Shown: positions 1 to 8,193, counted from the stretch's first letter. The stretch is 16,585 nucleotides of DNA from Methanobacteriota archaeon (GCA_030837265.1 JAUPKV010000335.1:1-16585), one strand, 5' to 3'. The notes: generated by a model from the sequence alone, not told the origin. Program-made: numbers and translations.

Positions 1-1278
1 ATACCACCCGGACCTTCAGGTGATCCCACAAGAGGCAATGCACACCTGCTCCCGACCGGACGTAACGCCTACTCCATTGATCCGGCCTCTATTCCAACAA
101 CAGCTGCGTGGAATACGGGGAAGAACCTGGCAGACCAGATGATCGAGCGGTACGTCAAAGAGAAAGGGGAGTACCCTAAGAGGGTCGGAATCGTTATATG
201 GGCTACGGATACGATGCGAACGGGAGGGGATGATATCGCCTACCTCTTCTGGCTAATGGGTTTAAGGCCAGTCTGGTCGGACCGTGGAGGCGCTGTTACC
301 GGCCTTGAGGTTATACCGGCAAAAGAGCTGAGAAGGCCGCGCATCGATGTAACGCTTCGCATTAGTGGTCTTTTCCGTGATACGTTCCCGGGCCTTGTCC
401 ATATGATCGACGAGGGAGTCGAGATCATTGCCTCCCTTGACGAATCCGATGATGTAAATTTCCTTGCTGCACACTTAAAACAAGACCTGTTGGAAAAGTT
501 AAAGGAGGGATTGTCCCAGCAGGAAGCGCGTGATCAGGCACTCATCCGCATATTTGGAGATCCTCCCGGAAACCACGGCATCGGTGTAGGTGAAGTGGTG
601 CATGCATCTGCCTGGAAGGAGAGAAAAGACCTGGCCGATGCATACACCACCTGGGGAGCTCATGCCTACGGCAGGAAATTCCGCGGAGAGAAGGTGCCTG
701 AACTCTTCCGGCAACAGTTCGGCCGGCTGGATGCAACCGTCAAGAACCGTGTCTCACGCGAGTTTGATATCCTCGATATAGATGACGATTATCAGGCTCT
801 TGGCGGGATGAATGCCTGCGTAAAGACTTTTGGCAACAAGGATCCGGTCTCGATAATAGGCGAAGCATCGGATCCGAAGAATGTAAAGACACGTCTCCTT
901 GACGAAGAAATCCGGTTCATTTTCCGGAGCCGTATCCTGAACCCCCGCTGGATTGAGGGCTTAAAACCCCACGGGTTCCGAGGCGTGCAGGAGATAATGA
1001 ACACTATCGAGTACACCTTCGGCTGGGATGTCACCTCTGATGCCGTAGACGACTGGGAGTATCAGGCCTGTGCGGAACATTTTCTCTTCAATGAGGAAAA
1101 TCGGCAGTGGATCGAGGAAAATAACCCATATGCCCTTCACAGCATGGCTGGACGGCTCCTCGAAGCCCATGAGCGCGGGTTTTGGGATACCGATGATGAA
1201 ACGATACGAAAATTACAGGAAATTTACCTTGAGACCGAGGACTATTTTGAGAGAACCGGTGAGGACCAGCATGAGTGA
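1..1278 (+). CDS. cobN: CobN-type cobaltochelatase large subunit, 3' part (5' end outside window)
   Basis: The frame is open from base 1 to the stop at 1276-1278, giving 425 residues, roughly the C-terminal third of a CobN/BchH-type protein (usually about 1200 or more residues). The ATG at 139 is internal: the family motif LLPTGRN lies upstream of it at bases 46-66. Other CobN-like stretches are VGIVIWATDTMRTGGDDIAY, PRIDVTLRISGLFRDTFPGL, the GDPPGNHGIGV region and the FGWD..SDAVDDW C-terminal part. The family inserts a divalent metal into a tetrapyrrole with ATP and partner AAA+/integrin-domain subunits, none of which is visible here. Archaea often carry several CobN paralogues, so cobalt and corrinoid as substrates are inferred. 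The next gene, an ABC ATPase, starts 36 bases after the stop, so they are probably co-transcribed. Base composition is clearly richer in G+C than most of the window. The family is certain; the substrate is not. Confidence 0.93.
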   Translation: MPPGPSGDPTRGNAHLLPTGRNAYSIDPASIPTTAAWNTGKNLADQMIERYVKEKGEYPKRVGIVIWATDTMRTGGDDIAYLFWLMGLRPVWSDRGGAVTGLEVIPAKELRRPRIDVTLRISGLFRDTFPGLVHMIDEGVEIIASLDESDDVNFLAAHLKQDLLEKLKEGLSQQEARDQALIRIFGDPPGNHGIGVGEVVHASAWKERKDLADAYTTWGAHAYGRKFRGEKVPELFRQQFGRLDATVKNRVSREFDILDIDDDYQALGGMNACVKTFGNKDPVSIIGEASDPKNVKTRLLDEEIRFIFRSRILNPRWIEGLKPHGFRGVQEIMNTIEYTFGWDVTSDAVDDWEYQACAEHFLFNEENRQWIEENNPYALHSMAGRLLEAHERGFWDTDDETIRKLQEIYLETEDYFERTGEDQHE

Positions 1279-1314
1279 ACAGGCATTCGTGAACTACCGA
1301 GAAGGGAACTTAAT

Positions 1315-2274
1315 ATGATTTCCATTCAGACTGAAAATTTAACAAAGAAATACGGAGATCTCTGTGCTGTTGACAGCTTGAACATCTCAGTAGGTAAGGA
1401 GATCTTCGGGCTACTTGGCCCGAACGGTTCGGGCAAGACCACAACAGTGCTGATGCTTACTACCCTTCTTGCCCAAACAAAAGGGAGCGCAAGCATCTGC
1501 GGTCACGATACCATTCGGGAACCTGACAGGGTCCGAGACTGCATCAGTTACGTACCGCAGGATATGGCAGTGGATTCCAACCTGACCGGGAGGGAGAATA
1601 TGCTGATATTTGCTCGGCTCTACGGAATAGCAAACCCGAAGGACAAGGTGGATGAACTCCTTGCGGTTATGGAACTTTCCGATAGGGCTGACGATCTGAC
1701 AAAGACATATTCCGGTGGGATGAGACGGCGGCTCGAACTTGGAGAGGCACTCGTCCACGAGCCGGAGGTAATCTTCCTTGACGAACCCACAATCGGGCTC
1801 GATGTTGCAGCCCGTAAGAACATCTGGAAACATATCAACGAGCTTAACCATAAAGGAATGACGATTTTCATGACCACGCATTACATGGACGAAGCAGACC
1901 AATATTGCGACCGGGTTGGGATCATTGACCACGGAAAGGTTGCTGCATTAGGGAGTCCAACAGAGCTGAAAGCACGGCTGATGAAAGATGTTATTACGGT
2001 TACCGTTGATGGACAGTATTCTCCGATTCAGGTTGACGGTACTTTGTTTGTCGGCAAGTCGGGAGACGAGATCTCGTTTACTGCCGGGAATGGTCGAGAA
2101 GCGCTTCCCCTCCTTGCCGATGCCCTTAACCATGCTGGAAATAAGGTGAGGGCTATGTCACTCCGTGAACCGTCCCTTGATGACGTATTTTTACAATCGG
2201 TTGGGAAACAGGAAGAGCCGCAAGGATTTGAGGAATTCAAATTTCATATGATGCTGCATCGGAGGGGAGTATGA
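1315..2274 (+). CDS. ABC transporter ATP-binding protein, DrrA-like
   Basis: A 319-residue ATPase subunit that would power the permease encoded next to it. All nucleotide-binding motifs are intact: Walker A GPNGSGKTT (residues 35-43), Q-loop Gln82 in YVPQD, signature SGGM (133-136), Walker B VIFLDEP (152-158), D-loop Gly-Leu-Asp (161-163) and the H-loop His189 in TTHYMDEAD. The length and the roughly 100-residue C-terminal part, with SLREPSLDDVFL near 280, fit the DrrA/CcmA branch of exporter-type ATPases that pair with ABC-2 permeases. A purine-rich AGAAGGGAA lies just before the ATG. The gene follows cobN by 36 bases and overlaps the permease by 4 bases, so the three are likely translated from one message. 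The transported compound cannot be read from the sequence; a tetrapyrrole or metal complex is only suggested by the cobN neighbour. Confidence 0.93.
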   Translation: MISIQTENLTKKYGDLCAVDSLNISVGKEIFGLLGPNGSGKTTTVLMLTTLLAQTKGSASICGHDTIREPDRVRDCISYVPQDMAVDSNLTGRENMLIFARLYGIANPKDKVDELLAVMELSDRADDLTKTYSGGMRRRLELGEALVHEPEVIFLDEPTIGLDVAARKNIWKHINELNHKGMTIFMTTHYMDEADQYCDRVGIIDHGKVAALGSPTELKARLMKDVITVTVDGQYSPIQVDGTLFVGKSGDEISFTAGNGREALPLLADALNHAGNKVRAMSLREPSLDDVFLQSVGKQEEPQGFEEFKFHMMLHRRGV

Positions 2275-2996
2275 AGGGCGTTCTAACATACATCTACCGG
2301 GATTTCATCAGGTGGAGCCGGAATAGAGTTGGTGTTGTATCTACGCTTGTCCTGCCTGCAGCATGGCTGCTCTTTGTCGGCATTACCTTGCCTGTCAAGT
2401 TCACCGGAAACTACCTTGATTTTATTACGCCTGGCATACTTGTGATGACGATCCTTTCAACCGGAGTCTCCAGCGGTTCACTTCTGATGTTTGACAAGAT
2501 TCTCGGATTTCTAAATAAGTTCCTTGCCATGCCAGTACCCCGCGAGAGCATCCTTGTCAGCAAGCTCCTCTTCATTACACTTCGTGGCCTCCTCCAGGCA
2601 ACCATTATCATTGTCTTTGCAGTGATAATTGGGGCAACGTTGTTAAATCCTCTCCAGTACGGCCTGATTTACGTCATCCTCTTCCTTTTTGGCGTCTTTA
2701 TCTCCGCATTCTCGACAACAGTTGCGCTCTATCTGGACGACCATGACTCCTTTGCAGCCTTTACAGCAATGGTGACGATGCCGCTCTTCTTTACGTCCAG
2801 TGCCCTGATGCCATACGACGTGATGCCCGGGTGGCTCAGAGCGATTGCCCATGTCAATCCGCTCAGCTTTGCCATCGATGCGATCAGAGACGTGAGTGCC
2901 GGTTCGATACCATTAATCCCCATTGTGCTGCTCCTTGCATTTACTGTGGTTGTGGTGGTGGTATCGGGATATGCATTCAAGAAGGTTACGTTGTGA
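2271..2996 (+). CDS. ABC-2 type transporter permease
   Basis: A 241-residue integral membrane protein forming the membrane part of the exporter with the preceding ATPase. About six hydrophobic segments are visible: residues 20-40, 50-72, 98-125, 130-152, 160-180 and a last one at about 213-235. The conserved ABC-2 features are the N-terminal YIYRDFIRWSRNR before the first helix and the region FFTSSALMPYDVMPGWLRAI..VNPLSFAIDAIR near 172-208, which is typical of the DrrB/NodJ family. Its ATG overlaps the stop of the ATPase (ATGA), and GGAGGGGAGT lies immediately upstream, so translational coupling is likely. It is the last gene of the G+C-richer block. The substrate is unknown. Confidence 0.92.
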   Translation: MKGVLTYIYRDFIRWSRNRVGVVSTLVLPAAWLLFVGITLPVKFTGNYLDFITPGILVMTILSTGVSSGSLLMFDKILGFLNKFLAMPVPRESILVSKLLFITLRGLLQATIIIVFAVIIGATLLNPLQYGLIYVILFLFGVFISAFSTTVALYLDDHDSFAAFTAMVTMPLFFTSSALMPYDVMPGWLRAIAHVNPLSFAIDAIRDVSAGSIPLIPIVLLLAFTVVVVVVSGYAFKKVTL

Positions 2997-3034
2997 AGAA
3001 AGAATAGTGAGACTTTGAGTGCTGCTTTGAACAT

Positions 3035-3057
3035 ACCCCGCTGGCTCGCCGCGGGGT
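3035..3057 (+). terminator. G+C-rich hairpin after the cobN-ABC operon
   Basis: The arms ACCCCGC (3035-3041) and GCGGGGT (3051-3057) are perfectly complementary around a 9-base loop, and they stand out in an A+T-rich spacer. They lie about 40 bases after the permease stop. No T-run follows, so this is not a classical terminator. It may be a processing or stability hairpin at the 3' end of the operon message, or a dispersed repeat. No other function can be read in the 157 bases between the two genes. Confidence 0.45.
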
Positions 3058-3143
3058 GCAACAGCTCAAGTTTGATTGATATAATCGCTGAAATGTTAGT
3101 GATGGCCTCTAAGCAGACTTTCGGTAGGAACTCATTAAAAAAT

Positions 3144-3148
3144 GAGGT
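3144..3148 (+). promoter_or_regulatory. Ribosome binding site choosing the TPR gene start
   Basis: GAGGT lies 5 bases before the ATG at 3154, correct spacing for the archaeal anti-Shine-Dalgarno sequence. The earlier in-frame ATG at 3142 overlaps this motif and has a poorer site, the GGTAGGAA at 3123-3130. The downstream ATG is therefore the better start. Confidence 0.55.
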
Positions 3149-3153
3149 ATTTA

Positions 3154-6100
3154 ATGAACTCAATCAAAAAACATACATTAATCGTTAAATCCTTCATTCT
3201 CCTTGCTTTTATTTCGTATTTCCTTTCGACTTTCTTACCCTTGACAACTGGATATATTGCAAGTGAGGAATCAGTTGCTGAAAATAATGGGACCGCTGTT
3301 GTCCCTTCTTTAAAAGAAGTACTGGAGCAACATCCAGATTCCGTAGAAGGATTAATAGATAAAGGCAATATGCTGTATACTCTAAAAGAATATACCGCTT
3401 CTGTGGACTGCTATTCTGATGCACTTAACATGGATCCTAATTCATCAATAGCCTGGTATGGGGAAGGACGTTCCCTGTCCGCTATAGGTAAGCAAAACGC
3501 TGCAATCGACTCTTATGACAAAGCTCTTGCCACTTTCCCGGATTCCTCAGAGAATTGGTATAGCAAAGGTAATGAGCTTTATGAACTAAAAAAATATGAT
3601 GAAGCTATTAATTGCTATGATAAGAGTCTTGATGAGAATACTTACCTTTCCGATGTATGGCTCCAGAAAGCTTTAGCTTCCGAGCAACTTAACCTTAGCC
3701 AGAAAGCGTTTATTTCTTATGGAAAATCTATTGAATTTAACTCCAATTCATCTAAGGTCCTTCATAAAAAAGGAATGGCTTATTCTGAACTTCAGCAGTA
3801 CACGGAAGCAAAAAAATGTTTTGACAGAGCTCTTAAAATCACTCCTGATGATCCTGAGCTCTGGTATCAGGTAGGAGTAAGTTTTGATGGTCTTAAGGAT
3901 CAAAGAGCAGCAATAAATAGCTACAATAAAGCAATCTCGAATAATCATGACCTGGCTGATGCCTGGTATAACAAAGGCACAGACCTTCAAAGTCTTGGAA
4001 GAAATGAGGAAGCTCTCCAATGCTACGAGGTTGTACTAAGTTTAAAACCTGGAAACTCGGACCTAAATGTTCTGAAAAATAAAAGCAAATGTCTCGAAAA
4101 GCTTGGAAGAAATGAGGAAGCTCTACAGTGCTACGATCAGATCCTGGCTTACAATTCCAATGATTCCCAAACCTGGTATGATAAAGGTTACCTGCTTAAC
4201 AAGACTGGAAAATACGATGATGCAATTGTTTGCTTTGACAGAGCTCTTAATCCGGATGCAGGGCTTGACCAAGTGGAACCCGGAAACAACCTGACCAAAA
4301 TGCTTGAAGCTTATGAATCAGAATTTCCCAGTTATCCTGAGAATCTTAATTTTATGTCTCCTGCTGCCCAGATATGGTACGACAAGGGGCTGGCTTTTGA
4401 CAAGCTAAACAATAGTGAGGCTGCACTGGAATCTTATAATAACGTCCTTGAAAAAGAATCCAACTATCCTGTCGTCTGGTACAGAAAAGGCCTGGACATG
4501 GACAATCTCGGCAGGTATGCTGAAGCAGTTGACAGTTATAATAATGCCTTGAATCTTGACCCTCGGTTTGCTATAGTTTGGTACAAGAAAGGTTTTGATT
4601 CTCTAAAAACTAAAGATTATAAAACTGCAAATGATAGTTTCGAGGAAGCACTTTCTATTGACGAAAATTATACCCTGGCACTGTATGGTCAGGCTTTCGC
4701 TCTGGCAAAACTGGGAAAGTACGAGGACTCTATTGAGTGCTATAATATAGTTCTTGTTTCTGCCCCTGATAGTGCTGAGACCTGGTATAATAAAGGCCTT
4801 ATATTTGATCAGCTTGGAAGATACAGGGAAGCTTCAGACTGTTATAATAGGTCTCTACAATATAATCCTTCATTTTCTGATGCTCGTTTCAAGTTGATAA
4901 AAAATATGAAGCCCTATTCAAAACAAAACCTCTCATCGGATTCGTTAAAAAACAAATTAAACGTCAACAAGACACTTTCAGGAAGCCTTTTGCCATATCT
5001 GCCAGATTACAGTTCTGCAGACCCGAATGAAAATTCAGGATTTTACAAAAATTTACATTCAGTTAGTCAGGAGTTCAGCGCTGATATTGCATGGTATGGT
5101 AGAGCTTCGATCAGCAGTAAACTTGGAAAGTACGAAGATGCTCTTACTGCTTATGATATAGCTCTTACATTAAATCCTGCACGTACACAGACCTGGTACG
5201 AAAAAGGCCTGATACTTGACAGGACAGGAAAAAGAGAGGAAGCTCAGGAATGTTATAAAAAAGCCCTTGAGTTGAAACCTCAATTGAGCAGTGCCCTGTA
5301 CGATGAGCCCTCAATTGAAAGTAATTTTGAGGGATCCGAAGAGGCTGTTAATTATTATGACAAGATACTTGCTCGCAATACCAGCGATTCGGATGCTCTC
5401 TATGGAAAAGGTCTGGCACTTTTAAACCTCAGCAGGTATGATAAAGCAATTTCCTGTTACAATATTATTCTGAAGTCCGAGCCTGAAAATGTAAACGTTC
5501 TTGGAAATCGAGCTTTTGCTCTAACTAAATCCGGAAAATTGGAAGAGGCACTGGCAGATTATGATAAAATTCTCAGCCTCCAGCCTGACAATTCACGGAT
5601 CCTGGCTGAAAAAGGTTCTTTGCTCGAAAGTTTTGGCAGGTATAAAGAAGCTGTAGATATTTATGGCCGTATGTATGAACTTTCTCCCGGTAACAAAGAA
5701 ATTATCTTCAGGCAGGGAAAAGCTCTGGAAAAGATGGGAGATTTTCAGGCAGCAATAAAATGCTACAATCACATCCTTGAGCTTGATCCAGAAAATGTTG
5801 ATGCCTGCAATAATAAAGGCTTTGATCTCTCAAAATTAAACAAAGATCCTGAGGCTATTGATTGTTATAACAAAACCCTGGGGTACGATCCCGAGAATAC
5901 TGCAGCCTGGTATTTAAAAGGATGTACTTATTTGAAATTAACAAGCAATAATGGAGCCCTTGAATCCTACGATAATGTATTGCAAATTAAGCCTGACTGC
6001 ATAACCGCATGGTATAACAAAGGGTACATTTGTAATTTGATGGGAAAGGTTAACGAATCAGTTGAATGTTATGACCATGCTCTTGCGATAGACCCGAATT

Positions 6101-6372
6101 CTTCGTCTGTCCTTTACAACAAACGTTTCGCTCTCTATCGGATAAATGCATCAGACGAAGCAGAGACCTGCAATTCAAAGCTCCACGCTATTGACCCTGG
6201 ATTTGAAGAAGCATTGAAAAAAAGAGGGACGAAGTTCTTTTTCCCTGATACCTGTGATAGCAAATTGAATTATTCCCTCCCCATAAGATGGTATGAAGGA
6301 GAAGAAAATGCCACTATAAATTTGAGTAAAATAACTAATATTTCCCAGAAACCTGATACTGACCAGACCTAA
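3154..6372 (+). CDS. Large exported or membrane-anchored TPR-repeat protein
   Basis: From the ATG at 3154 the product has 1072 residues (1076 from 3142). Residues 1-30 form a basic, then hydrophobic, segment (lysines 5-6, then a run of Ile/Leu/Phe to about 29) that looks like a signal peptide or membrane anchor. The rest is almost wholly about 25 tetratricopeptide repeats of 34 residues, with the consensus AWYNKG..L..LGRYEEAI.CYDKAL.LDP. Repeat-poor linkers occur near residues 370-400, 590-650 and 725-745. The C-terminal 50 residues are not TPR and end in a hydrophilic, Asn/Thr-rich tail. TPR solenoids bind other proteins, so an extracellular or cell-surface scaffold is a reasonable inference. 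Large TPR proteins of this type are common in Methanosarcina. The gene appears monocistronic, with a terminator-like hairpin after it, and its A+T-rich composition differs sharply from the upstream operon. Confidence 0.93.
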   Translation: MNSIKKHTLIVKSFILLAFISYFLSTFLPLTTGYIASEESVAENNGTAVVPSLKEVLEQHPDSVEGLIDKGNMLYTLKEYTASVDCYSDALNMDPNSSIAWYGEGRSLSAIGKQNAAIDSYDKALATFPDSSENWYSKGNELYELKKYDEAINCYDKSLDENTYLSDVWLQKALASEQLNLSQKAFISYGKSIEFNSNSSKVLHKKGMAYSELQQYTEAKKCFDRALKITPDDPELWYQVGVSFDGLKDQRAAINSYNKAISNNHDLADAWYNKGTDLQSLGRNEEALQCYEVVLSLKPGNSDLNVLKNKSKCLEKLGRNEEALQCYDQILAYNSNDSQTWYDKGYLLNKTGKYDDAIVCFDRALNPDAGLDQVEPGNNLTKMLEAYESEFPSYPENLNFMSPAAQIWYDKGLAFDKLNNSEAALESYNNVLEKESNYPVVWYRKGLDMDNLGRYAEAVDSYNNALNLDPRFAIVWYKKGFDSLKTKDYKTANDSFEEALSIDENYTLALYGQAFALAKLGKYEDSIECYNIVLVSAPDSAETWYNKGLIFDQLGRYREASDCYNRSLQYNPSFSDARFKLIKNMKPYSKQNLSSDSLKNKLNVNKTLSGSLLPYLPDYSSADPNENSGFYKNLHSVSQEFSADIAWYGRASISSKLGKYEDALTAYDIALTLNPARTQTWYEKGLILDRTGKREEAQECYKKALELKPQLSSALYDEPSIESNFEGSEEAVNYYDKILARNTSDSDALYGKGLALLNLSRYDKAISCYNIILKSEPENVNVLGNRAFALTKSGKLEEALADYDKILSLQPDNSRILAEKGSLLESFGRYKEAVDIYGRMYELSPGNKEIIFRQGKALEKMGDFQAAIKCYNHILELDPENVDACNNKGFDLSKLNKDPEAIDCYNKTLGYDPENTAAWYLKGCTYLKLTSNNGALESYDNVLQIKPDCITAWYNKGYICNLMGKVNESVECYDHALAIDPNSSSVLYNKRFALYRINASDEAETCNSKLHAIDPGFEEALKKRGTKFFFPDTCDSKLNYSLPIRWYEGEENATINLSKITNISQKPDTDQT
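3994..4136 (+). repeat. Near-identical DNA copies inside adjacent TPR units
   Basis: Bases 3994-4028 and 4102-4136 match at 33 of 35 positions and both encode LGRNEEALQCY. The offset is 108 bases, which is one 34-residue TPR plus two residues. Other TPR units of the gene are far more diverged at the DNA level, so this pair looks like a recent unit duplication or a gene-conversion tract. Confidence 0.8.
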
Positions 6373-6408
6373 GAAAGCCTTGAAAATAAGAAAGATGCAG
6401 TAGATTAA

Positions 6409-6450
6409 AGGTATCCTCTTCAAATTAATTGGATACTTCTTTTTTATCTT
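6409..6450 (+). terminator. Hairpin plus T-rich tract after the TPR gene
   Basis: GTATCC (6411-6416) pairs with GGATAC (6431-6436) across a 14-base loop, and flanking bases extend the stem by a G-T and an A-T pair. A T-rich stretch, TTCTTTTTTATCTT, follows directly. It starts about 37 bases after the TPR stop codon and fits an archaeal 3'-end signal. Confidence 0.6.
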
Positions 6451-6692
6451 CCAAAAATATATCTGATTGATATTTTGATGACCTGGTCAAATATGCTTTT
6501 GCTTGCGTTTATATGCAATCAACAAAGATTGGTTTGACTGAATCAAATTATGAAAAAAGCACTGATGACTGTCTTTGAATATTTTGCAATAAAAGCAATC
6601 AACGCCTGAATATATATCTGTGCTTTATGCTAAGAGTTATTAGCTCTCCCGCTAAGGATATCCTTTAATAGCCAGGGGTTAAACTTATAACC
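6451..6692 (+). promoter_or_regulatory. Spacer with probable promoter of the DUF1638 gene and a 12-bp palindrome
   Basis: This 242-base spacer has no supportable gene. A TATA-like GAATATATATC (6608-6618) could serve the DUF1638 gene with a leader of about 50 bases. A perfect 12-bp palindrome, AAGGATATCCTT (6654-6665), lies between it and the start codon and could be an operator. Short inverted motifs CAATC/GATTG and TTTGA/TCAAA occur near 6515-6550. Function is inferred from position only. Confidence 0.4.
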
Positions 6693-7481
6693 ATGACAGT
6701 TCTAGGCATAGTTGGATGCAGAATATTTGAGGATGAAATTGTCCATCTGCTTGTAAACGATCCTGATATAGATAGGGTCTGCCTTATGGAGCACGAAGAA
6801 AACTACGGTCTTCAACATAAACTTAAAGCTGAAGGTATTGAGCCCTTGATCCTGCCCTCTTGCAAGACAAAAGCAGACCCGCAATGGATAAATGAATTCA
6901 ACGTTGTTGTCCAGCTCCAGGAAATGGGACTTCATATGGATCCTGCCCGCCTTAAAAATAATACGTATAAAAATGTTAACCTTATGTCCCGACTTGTGGA
7001 CGGAATTCTGCTTTTTTACGGCTCCTGTGGGCAGGCATTTTCGAGGATGCAAAAAGATTTTGCTTTTATCGGATGTCCCATAGAGCTGCTGCAGGATAGG
7101 AGCATGGGTGAATCGGTTAGACCTCTTGAAGATTGCATTGCAGCAGCTCTAGGCGGCAATTCTCGCTATCGAGAAATCCTTAAAAGTCATAGAGATACCT
7201 TTTTTTTGACCCCTATGTGGGCTGTAAACTGGAAAACTGCATTCAGAGTTGGTGACGAAATGCTTTCAGGATTTGAATTCACTCCTGAAAATCTGAGAGA
7301 ACTGGGTTACCAAAGAGTAGCAAGAATTAACACAAAACTATCTTATGAAACTGATTTTGAGAAAAAGATCGAAGAATTTGCATGTGACTTCGGTTTTGAG
7401 ATCATAGATCTTATAGGAAGCACTGAAATAGTACAAAAATCATACAATCAGATGCGAAATATATTGCTCAAACCGCTTTAA
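6693..7481 (+). CDS. DUF1638 family protein
   Basis: A 262-residue protein without signal peptide or membrane segments. It fits the DUF1638 pattern: an N-terminal beta-strand with GIVGCRIFEDE (residues 5-15), a central ILLFYGSCGQAF (105-116) matching the family's glycine/cysteine YG.CG motif, a further conserved cysteine in FIGCPIELLQDR, and DTFFLTPMWAVNW (about 168-180) corresponding to the family's conserved FLT segment. The biochemical role of DUF1638 is not established to my knowledge. From memory, members in methanogens often sit beside corrinoid methyltransferase genes, which suggests a link to methyl transfer; no such gene is next to this one. The ribosome site is weak (AGGGG about 14 bases before the ATG). 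It appears to be transcribed alone. Family assignment is by motif reading only. Confidence 0.8.
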   Translation: MTVLGIVGCRIFEDEIVHLLVNDPDIDRVCLMEHEENYGLQHKLKAEGIEPLILPSCKTKADPQWINEFNVVVQLQEMGLHMDPARLKNNTYKNVNLMSRLVDGILLFYGSCGQAFSRMQKDFAFIGCPIELLQDRSMGESVRPLEDCIAAALGGNSRYREILKSHRDTFFLTPMWAVNWKTAFRVGDEMLSGFEFTPENLRELGYQRVARINTKLSYETDFEKKIEEFACDFGFEIIDLIGSTEIVQKSYNQMRNILLKPL

Positions 7482-7560
7482 ACCTGAATATTACTCTGTT
7501 TCATGAAGGAAAGTCTCAAGTTATTGAAATATTTTTGATGAACTGTCGGTGTATTATATT

Positions 7561-7598
7561 CATTCAGTATTTCTACTCATTCAGTATTTCTACTCATT
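7561..7598. repeat. 17-bp perfect tandem repeat, two copies
   Basis: CATTCAGTATTTCTACT occurs twice without spacer (7561-7577 and 7578-7594), followed by the first four bases of a third copy. It lies 80 bases after the DUF1638 stop. It may be replication slippage or a pair of binding sites. Confidence 0.9.
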
Positions 7599-7719
7599 AA
7601 AAATTTTTGTGTTTGATCTTTTTAAATGTCTAAACACTTCATATATATTTTTCAAATAATTTAACGATATAACTTTTGTTTTGCCAAAAAATAAAAAAGA
7701 AAATTCATGGAGGTTTAGA

Positions 7720-7808
7720 GGCAAATTACTTCCAGGAGTCTGCAGGTTTAAGGAGATATAAAATGGCAAACTACTCCTGAAAAACTGCAGACTAAAGGAG
7801 ATTTAAAT
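7720..7808 (+). repeat. Imperfect 45/44-bp tandem duplication with ribosome-site modules
   Basis: Copy 1 (7720-7764) and copy 2 (7765-7808) share GGCAAA.TACT at their start, CTGCAG in the middle and AAGGAGAT.TAAAT at the end. In copy 1 the end forms a good ribosome site (AAGGAGAT, then ATG at 7763), opening the five-codon frame MANYS that stops at 7778-7780. In copy 2 the equivalent position reads ATAG instead of ATGG, so no start remains. This may be the decayed 5' end of a lost gene or a leader-peptide region. Confidence 0.7.
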
Positions 7809-7821
7809 AGAACCTTATAAG

Positions 7822-7845
7822 ACAAATCAAGTAAATCTGATTTGC
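7822..7845. promoter_or_regulatory. Inverted repeat related to the cbiM upstream sites
   Basis: Perfect 7-base arms CAAATCA (7823-7829) and TGATTTG (7838-7844) surround 8 bases. Over 24 positions it agrees with the repeat at 15665-15688 at 18. If that repeat is an operator, this would be a distant site of the same regulator, but the nearest supportable gene start downstream is almost 400 bases away. Confidence 0.4.
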
Positions 7846-8097
7846 TTACTGATAAAACTACTTCTATGTATATAACTATTTCGTTGCTCTGAGAACTTAC
7901 TCCGAAAAAAAGAAAATAGCAAAACAAATTAAAATGAATATATTTCAGTTAATGGAAACTAAATAACATTGATTGTGCTTGATTTTGTAATTCTAGCGCA
8001 TACAGTCCTTATAAAACCTCATTAACCTTTTTCCTCCTTTCTATTTTTAGTCAGATTGTTATGGTTTTACATAAGAATTATTATCCGTTTATTAACT

Positions 8098-8121
8098 ATT
8101 ATATAATACAAGATATAATAA
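8098..8121 (+). promoter_or_regulatory. TATA-like boxes upstream of the small charged gene
   Basis: Two TATA-like stretches, ATTATATAATAC and GATATAATAAC, lie 100-120 bases before the ATG at 8220. Either would place transcription start about 25 bases downstream. The leader would then include the 19-base tandem repeat. Confidence 0.4.
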
Positions 8122-8155
8122 CACATCAGGAGTGAGTTCCAACGCATAAACGTGC

Positions 8156-8193
8156 CTTATGATGTTCGCTTGAATTTATGATGTTCGCTTGAA
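8156..8193. repeat. 19-bp tandem repeat, two copies
   Basis: TTATGATGTTCGCTTGAA occurs twice with a 19-base period (8156-8174 and 8175-8193; one base differs, C or T at the first position). It ends 26 bases before the ATG of the small gene and would lie in its 5' leader. It could duplicate a regulator or small-RNA binding site. Confidence 0.85.

Noticed and set aside
1411..1932. 173-aa minus-strand ORF
   Set aside because: It lies wholly antisense to an ABC ATPase gene with all motifs intact and has no family-like sequence.
3035..3057. End of an insertion sequence
   Set aside because: No matching partner repeat, target duplication or transposase frame is visible nearby.
2729..3163. 144-aa minus-strand ORF
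   Set aside because: Mostly antisense to the ABC-2 permease; its sequence is low-complexity (runs of Thr from the GTGGTG stretch).
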